A stretch of 40,143 bases of DNA from Victivallaceae bacterium (GTDB lineage Bacteria; Verrucomicrobiota; Lentisphaeria; Victivallales; Victivallaceae). The notes beneath the pieces are model-generated. The model did not search any database and had not been told where the DNA came from. It saw only the letters and a list, made by a program, of their open reading frames with translations. The position numbers and the translations under genes are program-made. Where the stretch lies: NCBI GenBank assembly GCA_018400135.1, contig JAGYNC010000002.1:1-40143 (forward strand). The letters are read 5' to 3'. The number at the start of each line of letters is the position of its first letter. The stretch's first letter is position 1. This document shows positions 18,595-27,824 of this stretch, one piece after another.

Positions 18595-19869
18595 ATGAAT
18601 TTAAATTTGAGTACTGAATTTTTTCTTGCCCGCCGCTATTTACGTCCGAAGCGAAACGCGGTATCGGTTATCACCTGCATCTCGGTCGTCGGGGTGACAC
18701 TGGGCGTGGCAGTGCTGATCGTCGTGCTGGCGGTAATGACCGGATTCACGGATTTGATGAAAGATAAATTACTTGAAACCCGCGCCCACCTGCATGTTTA
18801 TTCCCGCTATGGCTCAAACATAACCCGTCCTGAAGACGTTATTACCGTACTTAAGGAAGAAGGTGTCAGAGGAGCCGCGGTAGTAAACTATCCGGTGCTG
18901 TTACAGATAGGCGGACAATTTATTCCCAAAAACATCTTCGGGGTCAGGCGTAGCGACATTGAAAAACAGATGAATATTGATCAGGTAATCGAAGATGGCA
19001 AATTCAGTCTCGGGCCGGGCGAAGTGGTTATCAGTACCCAGATCGCCAACGATCTGCGGATGCGGGTTGGCGACAAACTGCTGATTCACGCCCCCGGACG
19101 ACTTGCCGATCTGGTAAAAGTCAAACAGGACGGCGGCGTCGAATTAACTCAGCCAGAGCAAGTCTATCTGCCCGATGAATTCCGGATTACCGGATGTTAT
19201 TCCTTCGGCAAATATGATTTTGACAAAAACATCATTTTCGTTGGACTGGAAGATGCCGATGAACTCTTCGGACTTCCCTGGGGCGCAGCCAATGTTATTT
19301 ACGGCTGGACAGACGATCCTTTTTCCGTGGAAAAAATCGCTGCCGGGCTGAAAAAAAAACTGCCGTTGATGCAGATTATGACCTGGAAACAACTTAACCA
19401 GCAGCTACTGGGAGTACTTAATGTGGAAAAAAACATGATGTTCTTCCTGCTGGTTTTTATTGTGCTGGTGGCCGCGTTCAGCATCACCAATACCCTTATC
19501 ACCGTGGTTTACCAGAAAACCCGTGAAATCGGCCTGTTAAAGGCACTCGGTGCCTCATCCGCCATGGTAATGCGAATTTTTATTTTACAAGGGCTGCTGG
19601 TGGGAATTATCGGCAGCGTATGCGGTACCCTGCTCGGTTCAGCTGTGGTTTATTGGCGCAACGATCTAATGGGAATAGTCGCGAAAATCACCGGCCAGCC
19701 GTTATTTCCCAAAGAGTTTTATTATTTCAATGAACTGCCGGCACATATAGTAACCGGCGATATTATCTTTATTGTCACAACTTCTATTTTGCTTTGTACG
19801 CTCGGCGGCATCATTCCTGCCTGGCGTGCGGCAAAACTCGATCCAGCCAAGGCATTGCGTTATGAGTGA
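18595..19869 (+). CDS. lolC: Lipoprotein-releasing ABC transporter permease (LolC/LolE family)
   Basis: FFLARRYLRPKRNAVSVITCISVVGVTLGVAVLIVVLAVMTGF, FtsX-like C-terminus. Confidence 0.92.
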   Translation: MNLNLSTEFFLARRYLRPKRNAVSVITCISVVGVTLGVAVLIVVLAVMTGFTDLMKDKLLETRAHLHVYSRYGSNITRPEDVITVLKEEGVRGAAVVNYPVLLQIGGQFIPKNIFGVRRSDIEKQMNIDQVIEDGKFSLGPGEVVISTQIANDLRMRVGDKLLIHAPGRLADLVKVKQDGGVELTQPEQVYLPDEFRITGCYSFGKYDFDKNIIFVGLEDADELFGLPWGAANVIYGWTDDPFSVEKIAAGLKKKLPLMQIMTWKQLNQQLLGVLNVEKNMMFFLLVFIVLVAAFSITNTLITVVYQKTREIGLLKALGASSAMVMRIFILQGLLVGIIGSVCGTLLGSAVVYWRNDLMGIVAKITGQPLFPKEFYYFNELPAHIVTGDIIFIVTTSILLCTLGGIIPAWRAAKLDPAKALRYE

Positions 19870-20569
19870 AACAACGCCAAAAAAACCACAAACAGAAAAC
19901 TATCTTCGGGCATCCGGAATATTTAAGTCCTACTCTATCGGCAGAAAAAAAATTGAAGTGCTTCAGGGCGTTGATTTGACTGTTTCGAAGGGAAGTTGGC
20001 TGACGCTACTCGGAGCGTCCGGCAGCGGTAAAACCACGCTGTTAAACCTGCTTGGCACGCTTGAATATCCTGATCAGGGACACATTAAGCTCGGGGACGC
20101 TGACTACGCGAAACTTTCATCGGGACAATCTAATCGTTTTCGCAACCATCGCATCGGTTTCATCTTTCAAGTTTCCCAGATGCTGCCGGAACTGACGGTG
20201 CTGGAAAACGTCTGCCTGCCGGCAATGTTGTATGGAACTCGTGCCGAAGAATATCTGGAACGCGCGACCGCGTTGCTGGATCGGGTCGGACTGAAACACC
20301 GCGTTAAACATCGGCCTACCGAACTGTCGGGCGGCGAACAGCAGCGGGCAGCCATCGCACGCGCTCTGATTAATAGCCCCGAACTAATCCTCGCCGATGA
20401 ACCGACCGGCAATCTCGACTCCAAAACCGGCGAGGGAATTCTGGAGATATTCGAACAACTTCACGCGGCACGCAACGGACATACCATCGTGATGATTACC
20501 CACAATCAAAAAATCGCTGAATTAGCCGATGAAATCGCCGTGCTTGAAGACGGGGTTGTCAACCGTTGA
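19862..20569 (+). CDS. lolD: Lipoprotein-releasing ABC transporter ATP-binding protein
   Basis: Walker [25 protein letters not shown], Walker [21 protein letters not shown] overlap with lolC. Confidence 0.93.
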   Translation: MSETTPKKPQTENYLRASGIFKSYSIGRKKIEVLQGVDLTVSKGSWLTLLGASGSGKTTLLNLLGTLEYPDQGHIKLGDADYAKLSSGQSNRFRNHRIGFIFQVSQMLPELTVLENVCLPAMLYGTRAEEYLERATALLDRVGLKHRVKHRPTELSGGEQQRAAIARALINSPELILADEPTGNLDSKTGEGILEIFEQLHAARNGHTIVMITHNQKIAELADEIAVLEDGVVNR

Positions 20570-20677
20570 TCACCTAATTGGCGGAAAAATCAACTGTCAA
20601 TCTTGTAGCGGTTTTCCGTATGGGAAATATACGGACAGCGTTCTTGGAGGAACTGACTTCCGGTCGTCCGAAAAGTA

Positions 20678-20704
20678 GTGCCGGGTTTAACCTTAAACCG
20701 GCAC
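20678..20704. repeat. Strong hairpin downstream of lolD without a T-tract
   Basis: GTGCCGGGTTTAA-CC-TTAAACCGGCAC (one-base bulge). Confidence 0.6.
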
Positions 20705-20973
20705 ATTATGGAAAATCGCAGCGAAAGGCTAAGTTTGCGACTACTTGGAGAGTCCTGATTGTGGCAACATAATTTTTATTCCACATTATTCTTCGTCCAG
20801 ACATATTTAATTTTTCCAATTACCAAATTATCAAGTACAGGATCATACCTTATGAGAGTTTAGTTACCCTTGAAGGTATAACCCTTCCACCAGCAAAGTA
20901 GGTATTAATGCAATAAAAATGCCAAACAACTATTACAAACATTGCAAAATTAAAAAAAAATTAGTTTTTACTA

Positions 20974-21001
20974 TTGACAAATGTTTATCTAAGTGTATTA
21001 T
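20974..21001 (+). promoter_or_regulatory. Sigma70-like promoter for the GntR-led operon
   Basis: TTGACA, 16-nt spacer, TATTAT. Inverted TCTAA/TTAGA overlaps the -10. Confidence 0.55.
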
Positions 21002-21037
21002 TAGACATAGGTGAACATATTATAAGGAAAGATCATC

Positions 21038-22132
21038 ATGCTGAGTAATATAAAAATTAACAAATCGGATTATGAACCGATTTATATACAAATAACCAAA
21101 AAGCTTCGGAAACAGATTTTGTCTGGAGAACTACCGGACGGCATCCAGTTGCCGTCGGAGCCAGAATTGGCAAAAATATTTTGTGCTAATCGTTTGACGT
21201 TACGTAAAAGCTTAAAACTACTTAGCAATCAACGTTTAATTGTTCAAAACAAGGGACGAGGAACTTTTGTAACTTACGCCCCCAGAAAAAAATATCGCAT
21301 AGGTCTCAATTTCTCGGTGGAGGGAACCGATAAAGATTTCTTCGCGCTTAGAGTTCTCAATGGACTGGTCTATGCATTGCAGAATTTTTTTAATAGCGAG
21401 CTTGTTTTGTTGAATATTCATGATCCTCAAAAGTCATCTATTATGCAGGCTTATAATGAACTGAACTGTGATGGTTTGATCATTGTTGGCATAAATAACA
21501 AAGATGTTGAGGAAGTATGTTCTTCTGAGTTTGACAAGATTCCAGTAGTGGTTATATGTGGTGATAAAGAAATACCTGGGAATGTCAATCACGTGTGTAT
21601 CAACCCCAGCAGCGAGGGGATAACAACTGCGGTTGAACATCTTTTTGAACTTGGACACCGTAAAATTCTGTTTATGTCCACCGCTCCAGATACGCCAGAC
21701 CTTAAAAGGCGTAATGCCGAATATAAACAGGCTATGGAAAATTTAGGTACTGCGGAGACTTCAGAAGCAATTGAAATTACCGATGTTGATTCATGGTATG
21801 ATGCGTCTCGCAATATAATACGGGAAAAATGCATGAGCAATGGCCGCCCAACCGCAATTGTTTGCTCGGGAAGAGTATTTGCTTATGGGGCCTGGCAAGG
21901 GATCATGGAGGCAGGACTTAGAATTCCTGAAGATATATCAATAATCGGTATTGGTTGCGAGGAAGATGCCAATCCGCATTTGAGCACAATAAATGTGGAA
22001 GTTTTTAAGATGGCGGAGCTTGCGGGCGAAAAAGTAATAGATTTGCTTGAGCATCGCAATATCCCCCAAAAAAATATTTATTTTGAACCGGTCATGATTA
22101 ACCGGGGCAGTTGTAAAAGCGTCAAATTTTGA
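21038..22132 (+). CDS. GntR-type HTH regulator with LacI/periplasmic-binding-protein sensor domain
   Basis: wHTH PIYIQITKKLRKQILSGELPDGIQLPSEPELAKIFCANRLTLRKSLKLLSNQRLIVQNKGRGTFV, then LacI-type ligand domain (DGLIIVGIN, HLFELGHRKILFMS, EDISIIGIG). Confidence 0.92.
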   Translation: MLSNIKINKSDYEPIYIQITKKLRKQILSGELPDGIQLPSEPELAKIFCANRLTLRKSLKLLSNQRLIVQNKGRGTFVTYAPRKKYRIGLNFSVEGTDKDFFALRVLNGLVYALQNFFNSELVLLNIHDPQKSSIMQAYNELNCDGLIIVGINNKDVEEVCSSEFDKIPVVVICGDKEIPGNVNHVCINPSSEGITTAVEHLFELGHRKILFMSTAPDTPDLKRRNAEYKQAMENLGTAETSEAIEITDVDSWYDASRNIIREKCMSNGRPTAIVCSGRVFAYGAWQGIMEAGLRIPEDISIIGIGCEEDANPHLSTINVEVFKMAELAGEKVIDLLEHRNIPQKNIYFEPVMINRGSCKSVKF

Positions 22133-22154
22133 AAAGGTTAAAGGAAAATAATTT

Positions 22155-23117
22155 ATGAGAATTACTGGAACTTTTGTTAACACCGTCCCTGGAGATATTC
22201 CTGCAGCGAACTGGGGCTACGAAGAATGGGATCGTGAACTTGAATTAATGAAGCGAATAGGAATAGATACCTTAATTTTATTGCGAACCGGTTGGAAAGA
22301 ATGGCTTTGTTATCCTTCAAAATATCTACAGGCCAAGATGGATTGTTTTGAGTCGTTATATGACTATCTGAAAATGTATTTGTCGCTGTGTGAAAAACAT
22401 GGACTAAGGCTTTTTGTTGGCACTTACAATTCAAACCATGACTGGCTGAGTGCTTCTTACGATGTTGACTATGAGGCTGAAATTATTATGAAATCAGCTA
22501 AAGAGATGTGGGACAACTATGGTTCCAGTCCAGCATTTGGCGGTTGGTACATGACACAAGAGATATCACGAAAAGAATCATTTAGAGTGATTGAACTTTG
22601 GCAAAAAGTGGCGCCGTATTGTAAAGAAATTTCCAATGGCTTGCCGATTTTAATATCTCCCGGAATGGCTGGGGTCAAGTCAGGCAATGTACATCCTAGA
22701 ATGGCGGTAACTCTGGAGGAACACCGTTCTGACTGGGATTGGATTTTTGGGCAGATTTCCGGCATAGTGGATATCGTGGCTTTTCAAGATGGACATGTAA
22801 GTTTTAAAGAGCTGGAAAACTTCCTGGCAATAAATAGTGAACTTGCAGCGAAACATGGTATCGAATGCTGGACTAACGCAGAATCATTCAGCCGGGATAT
22901 CGGTTCTACGAACTTCCCGCCAATTGCTTGGGAAAAACTAATTATGAAACTAGAGGCGGCAAAACGTACCGGACACAGCAAAGCAATAACTTATGAGTTC
23001 ACTCCTTTCATGAGCCCCAATGGAAATTATCCGGCTGGCAAATATCTTTTGGAAAGGTATTGCGAATATTACGAAATTCTTTATAAAAACAAAGTACAAG
23101 AAAAAGAGATGGCATAA
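22155..23117 (+). CDS. DUF4434-like (TIM-barrel glycoside-hydrolase-like) protein
   Basis: N-terminus ITGTFVNTVPGDIPAANWGYEEWDRELELMKRIGIDTLILLRTGWKEWLCYPSKYL. Confidence 0.7.
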   Translation: MRITGTFVNTVPGDIPAANWGYEEWDRELELMKRIGIDTLILLRTGWKEWLCYPSKYLQAKMDCFESLYDYLKMYLSLCEKHGLRLFVGTYNSNHDWLSASYDVDYEAEIIMKSAKEMWDNYGSSPAFGGWYMTQEISRKESFRVIELWQKVAPYCKEISNGLPILISPGMAGVKSGNVHPRMAVTLEEHRSDWDWIFGQISGIVDIVAFQDGHVSFKELENFLAINSELAAKHGIECWTNAESFSRDIGSTNFPPIAWEKLIMKLEAAKRTGHSKAITYEFTPFMSPNGNYPAGKYLLERYCEYYEILYKNKVQEKEMA

Positions 23118-23254
23118 AGTGAAAAATCACGCTATTTAAATGTGTAATTCAAGTAAGGTAACACCATGCTGCTCGACCGACAGGTCTGAAACCGGCAATG
23201 GCGTTAAAGTTAAAAAAATGGGAAACTCATACTTTTATGAGAAAGGAGGTTAAG

Positions 23255-24070
23255 ATGTTTCAACATTATTATGTGGATCATCTAAGGTCATCAAGTCAGG
23301 TTCGAGTAGAAATCAGTGTGAAGAACCAGAACAAAGTTAGAGGGGTGAAGAATGTCAACAATGAAGCGGAATGGCAAAACTTCAAGCATGATTTGGTCGG
23401 CGAGAAGAAGTCGACAAGGAGTAAGTTGTTGTGGCTTAGGGGTTTTACCTTAATCGAACTCCTCGTAACTATAGCCATTATAGCTATCCTGGCCGCAATG
23501 CTACTTCCCGCCCTGAATAAAGTCAGAGATATGGCGAAAGGCACATATTGTATCAACAATGAAAAACAAATAGCCAATTACATGCGCTTTTATGCAGACG
23601 ATAACGATGATTTCATTCCACATTATTATGCATCAAGCGCTCCAAAGGAATGGTGGCGCTCGCTAGGTTATCACTATATGGGACTTGCCCCAAATGCCGC
23701 TCCGGCCAAGGTTTTTTCATGCCCTGCAGCAAAACCACCTTACTACGGTTGGGGTGGGGGCTGGCTTGCAACCGATAATTGTTCGTATGGAATTAATTAT
23801 GCACAATTCAGCACCATTCCTCTTAAAAAGATAAAACGTCCGTCTTCGTTGGTAATGTTTACTGATATAGAAGTTACACCTGCAGGGTATTTCATATGCT
23901 ATAAACCTAGTGCCAAGGATATGGCAGGAACCAGTTATACCAAGGACTGGGGTGTTGCTAACTGGCATTCAAATCTTAGCACGAATATCGGGTGGACAGA
24001 TGGACATGTTTCGAATATGAGAGAGATAGAACTTTACAATAACAAAAACAATTACTATTTCAGCGAATAA
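23255..24070 (+). CDS. Prepilin-type N-terminal cleavage/methylation protein (H-X9-DG-like pseudopilin)
   Basis: [30 protein letters not shown] and C-terminal [24 protein letters not shown] at 23242-23249 supports ATG 23255. Confidence 0.9.
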   Translation: MFQHYYVDHLRSSSQVRVEISVKNQNKVRGVKNVNNEAEWQNFKHDLVGEKKSTRSKLLWLRGFTLIELLVTIAIIAILAAMLLPALNKVRDMAKGTYCINNEKQIANYMRFYADDNDDFIPHYYASSAPKEWWRSLGYHYMGLAPNAAPAKVFSCPAAKPPYYGWGGGWLATDNCSYGINYAQFSTIPLKKIKRPSSLVMFTDIEVTPAGYFICYKPSAKDMAGTSYTKDWGVANWHSNLSTNIGWTDGHVSNMREIELYNNKNNYYFSE

Positions 24071-24167
24071 AATTAAAAATCTTTAAGAAACCCAATTTTT
24101 TATTAGATACAATAATAAAATACGCACGGCCTAAATAGTACACATTAACTAGATCAAGGAGTTTTAC

Positions 24168-24935
24168 ATGATTAAGAATATTATTGCCATAACTATCACA
24201 AACGTAGCTTCATTACTTTTGGCAGGTATTGTTTATGGAGAGAGTGTTACATTAAATTTATCAAAAAATTGCAAAGAAGGCAATGTAGAGGTTGCTTTTG
24301 TCAATTACCCTCAGATGGAACAGGGCTTCTCTGGCAAAGGGGTAAAGGTTTTTGGTAAAAATCCTGAGAATATGGTAAAAATCACCCTTGTCAATGGGCT
24401 GCCGTCGCTTGATGGTGGTGGTATATCTTTCTGGATATCCCCTGATTGGAATGGTCGGGACGGAAAATACCACATTCTATGCACACTACATTTCCACCAG
24501 AAAGAGAAATCAGAAAGACGCATTTTGATTTATAAATATGCCAATCCAACAATAAATTCCAAAGGGTTGGGATTGCTTGCTAAATACGATGATGCTATCG
24601 ACAAAAAGCAGGGAATTATTCTAAATATGCCACAACGTAAAATAGGAGAAGATTGGAGCAAGTCAAATTGGCATTTCCTTGCTTTGTACTGGAATAAAAG
24701 TGGAACTAAGCCATTGTTAGAATTATTTGTTGATGGTGAACGAGTAGCATACAGTCATAAGGACTTTGACTTAAGTGGCGAATGTGTAATTACACTTGGC
24801 CCCGTGTGGGGCGAACCTGATGCCACGATTTTTGATCGTTTCAAAATTTACGATCATGTTTTAAGTCCTAAGGAATTAGATAAAGAGTTAGAAATTACTT
24901 TTGAAAAAATTGAAAAAATGAAGGTAAAAAAATGA
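24168..24935 (+). CDS. Exported LamG/concanavalin-A-like domain protein
   Basis: Signal peptide, GISFWISPDWNGRDGKYHILC, HFLALYWN, LELFVDGERV, FDRFKIYDHVLSPKEL. Confidence 0.75.
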   Translation: MIKNIIAITITNVASLLLAGIVYGESVTLNLSKNCKEGNVEVAFVNYPQMEQGFSGKGVKVFGKNPENMVKITLVNGLPSLDGGGISFWISPDWNGRDGKYHILCTLHFHQKEKSERRILIYKYANPTINSKGLGLLAKYDDAIDKKQGIILNMPQRKIGEDWSKSNWHFLALYWNKSGTKPLLELFVDGERVAYSHKDFDLSGECVITLGPVWGEPDATIFDRFKIYDHVLSPKELDKELEITFEKIEKMKVKK

Positions 24936-27112
24936 ATAAGTTAGTTTTGTGCATTTTCTTATTGGCAATTTTGAATGTTACTCATGGCAAAGAACAGTTA
25001 ATTGAAGGAGTTTGGAAGAGTACGCCAATTAATCGTGAGTGGCATGAATTAATTAAGGAATCCCCGTGGCAAAATAACACTTTGGGTAATGACCACAGTG
25101 TGCCTGAACCATGGACAGAGATGCAGACTTCAAAAACAGCTATTAAGTGTTGGAACCGCACGGTTGAATTTGCAGGACACGCCCTGCCACAACAACTTAT
25201 AAGTGCAAATGAGACTTTACTTGAAGGCCCATTTAAAATACGCGTACACAGCGAAGGCAAATGGCATGAGTCCAGTGCCGGAACCGGTAGGATAATTAAA
25301 AAGTTTCCCGATAAGGTGGTTTGGGAAGGGAAGTGTAATGTAAACGAAATACCAGTCGTTACAAAAATTCAAGTAGAATTCGATGGCTTTAGCTGGATTA
25401 CATTACAATTTGGCCCTACCCCTTCGGGAATAAAAATCAAACGCCTAACTCTAGATATCCCGATATTACGGCATAATGCAGAGTACTACTGGAAAAGTTT
25501 TGAAGGATATGCTCCATTTCTCATTAAAGACATGTGGGGAAAGGTCAAAAATAGAAAAATGAATCTCCAACGATTTACTTTGGCGAGTGATAAACGAGGA
25601 ATGAGTTTTTTCGCGGAAGGTCTGAAAGGTTGGATTCTAGACCGCAGAAGTCGACAGGTAGAGTGGCTTCCAAGCGAGGATGCCGTAACCGTCCGTTTTA
25701 ATATTATAGATTCTTATGTAGCGCGTGCTCTTGAAAAGCAGCATACAGTACAGTTAGGGTATACAACTTTACCTATACGTCCTTTTGATCGAAAACTGCG
25801 TAGATACATCGTAAATATTAATGGTCGAGAGCCGGAATATTACAAGGGTATTGCGGGCACTGATATGAGCTTGGCTTCAATTCGCTTGACTTCTTTTATT
25901 CCTGATAATGCTAGAGAAGCAAAGCACAAAAAAACACCCGTATACATTGACAGCTACGTGCCAATAGAAAATGCGGAACCATTCAATCCAGAAGCATTTA
26001 AAAAGTACATAAAACTTTGGCGGGATAAATATCCACGTACTAAACTCGCACTTTACACCGTGGGTAATGAACACAATATACTTGATCCGGTTTTTAGAAA
26101 AAATTATAAAGCATGGAGTGCCACTACCACTCCTTTAACAAAAAACGATTTGGATGAAGCTTTGCAAAAAGCGGGACAAGCTCCTGGTACAAGATATGTA
26201 TGTGGCTGGAACCAAGAATACATCGATTACAAGGTGTTTTACTTATTGTGGTGGTTCGATAAACTGGGATTAGACGGTTATTACTATGATAATCAAACTT
26301 TTGTGCCATGTAACAACCCGGCTCACAAAGAACATCAGTTTAAAGACCACAAAGGACGCTTTTTAAGTATTGCCCCGATTCGTCAATACCGACAAATGAT
26401 GAAACGTGTATATAAAGAAATTAAAAAACGGAAAAAGGATTCTATTATTATTGGTCACGGGATTCCAATGTCGGCACCATTTTGTGATATAGCTATTGAC
26501 GGAGAATGCTTGTTGAAATTAGCAGGTGAACATGGATACTACACGCATTTTGTTTCTGCGGAAGACTGTAGAACTCCTTATTTTAGTGGACATCTTTCAG
26601 GTTTTGCAAAACTATTATTGCCAGAATATAGGAGTAAATTTGCTTGGGGGAAACAGTCGGTAAAACCAACACGTGCTATGTTGAGTTTGTTGTGGATGGC
26701 AGATTTGAGTTATTGGCGAGCTTGGAGTAATGGTAATGTTCTTGACAATGATGCAAGGGTTAGAGGAGAATTTAAGATATGGGAAGCAGAATACGTTCCA
26801 TATTGGGAACATCAAACTGCACTTGTTGATATAAAGGATGTTTATGTTACAATTTACAGCAAAAAGCAGGCGGCGTTGTTAGCGGTTTCCAGCCCGACCC
26901 CCCAAACCCCGGCAGGTGAAGCGACAGTGTCAATCGACCTGAATAAACTTTTTCCAGAGTTGACGTTCGAGCAACGTAGGCAATTGAGCGCTTTTGATGC
27001 CGAAACAGGAGATGCATTGGAATTCCGTAAAATGATGTCAATGAATATTATCGGCATGGATATAAACGTAAATGTTCCCAATCAAGATTTCAGGCTCATA
27101 GAGATAAAATAG
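24932..27112 (+). CDS. Exported glycoside hydrolase-like protein (GH123/DUF6067-like)
   Basis: Signal peptide, VPEPWTEMQTSKTAIKCWNRTVEF, YYDNQTFVPCNNPAH, PIRQYRQMMKRVYKEIKKR. Confidence 0.65.
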   Translation: MNKLVLCIFLLAILNVTHGKEQLIEGVWKSTPINREWHELIKESPWQNNTLGNDHSVPEPWTEMQTSKTAIKCWNRTVEFAGHALPQQLISANETLLEGPFKIRVHSEGKWHESSAGTGRIIKKFPDKVVWEGKCNVNEIPVVTKIQVEFDGFSWITLQFGPTPSGIKIKRLTLDIPILRHNAEYYWKSFEGYAPFLIKDMWGKVKNRKMNLQRFTLASDKRGMSFFAEGLKGWILDRRSRQVEWLPSEDAVTVRFNIIDSYVARALEKQHTVQLGYTTLPIRPFDRKLRRYIVNINGREPEYYKGIAGTDMSLASIRLTSFIPDNAREAKHKKTPVYIDSYVPIENAEPFNPEAFKKYIKLWRDKYPRTKLALYTVGNEHNILDPVFRKNYKAWSATTTPLTKNDLDEALQKAGQAPGTRYVCGWNQEYIDYKVFYLLWWFDKLGLDGYYYDNQTFVPCNNPAHKEHQFKDHKGRFLSIAPIRQYRQMMKRVYKEIKKRKKDSIIIGHGIPMSAPFCDIAIDGECLLKLAGEHGYYTHFVSAEDCRTPYFSGHLSGFAKLLLPEYRSKFAWGKQSVKPTRAMLSLLWMADLSYWRAWSNGNVLDNDARVRGEFKIWEAEYVPYWEHQTALVDIKDVYVTIYSKKQAALLAVSSPTPQTPAGEATVSIDLNKLFPELTFEQRRQLSAFDAETGDALEFRKMMSMNIIGMDINVNVPNQDFRLIEIK

Positions 27113-27121
27113 GAAATTATT

Positions 27122-27802
27122 ATGTATAAAATTATTATTATATGTTTCATGGCTTGTAGCTCTTTATTGGCGGGTGATTTTGTAAAAGAAATAAGGGTAA
27201 ATTACGCTAGTTCTCCCCCCGTAATAGACGGAATCCTCGAAGACAAATGCTGGGCAAAAGAAAAAAAGTTAAGCGATTTCCGTAAATTAAATGCGGCAGA
27301 CATTTTGGCTTTTCCACAGACTACCGTACAATTACTTCATGATAAAAAAAATCTTTATATAGGCTTAAAGGTGAAAAATCCTTTAATAAAAAATATTCCT
27401 GAAGAAAAACATCCCCAGGAAGACGAAAAACAAGCATTTAAATATGATTGTGTAGAGTTCTATTTCTCGGAAAGTAAAACGCAATATGCTTTTTTTGTTG
27501 TTAATGCGCAAGGCTTCAAAGGTGAAGCATTATTTCCCGGCTATGATGCAGATAATTTTTCCTGGAATTGCGAATGGCAGGCAAGAGTTAAACGTTTTGA
27601 TAATTTCTGGACGGCAGAAATTGTGATTCCTTTTGAATCGTTGGAATTTGAATTAAAAACCAAAGAAGCAGTGCTATGGACGAATTTTGCGAGAACTTTC
27701 GCTCAAGGACGTGTAGATAGTAAAAAATATTCCGTGCACAGTTCATTGAACCCTGAATATGGTGGATTTCACGCACTGGGCATAAAACTGATTATGCAAT
27801 AG
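27122..27802 (+). CDS. Exported CBM9-like carbohydrate-binding protein
   Basis: Signal peptide, IDGILEDKCWAK, TVQLLHDKKNLYIGLKVKNP, YDCVEFYF, WTAEIVIPFESL. Confidence 0.75.
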   Translation: MYKIIIICFMACSSLLAGDFVKEIRVNYASSPPVIDGILEDKCWAKEKKLSDFRKLNAADILAFPQTTVQLLHDKKNLYIGLKVKNPLIKNIPEEKHPQEDEKQAFKYDCVEFYFSESKTQYAFFVVNAQGFKGEALFPGYDADNFSWNCEWQARVKRFDNFWTAEIVIPFESLEFELKTKEAVLWTNFARTFAQGRVDSKKYSVHSSLNPEYGGFHALGIKLIMQ

Positions 27803-27824
27803 CTTTCCATACAAACATCATAAA

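Noticed and set aside
20578-20772. 64-aa TTG-start ORF after lolD
   Set aside because: Contains the hairpin, no RBS, no recognisable domain.
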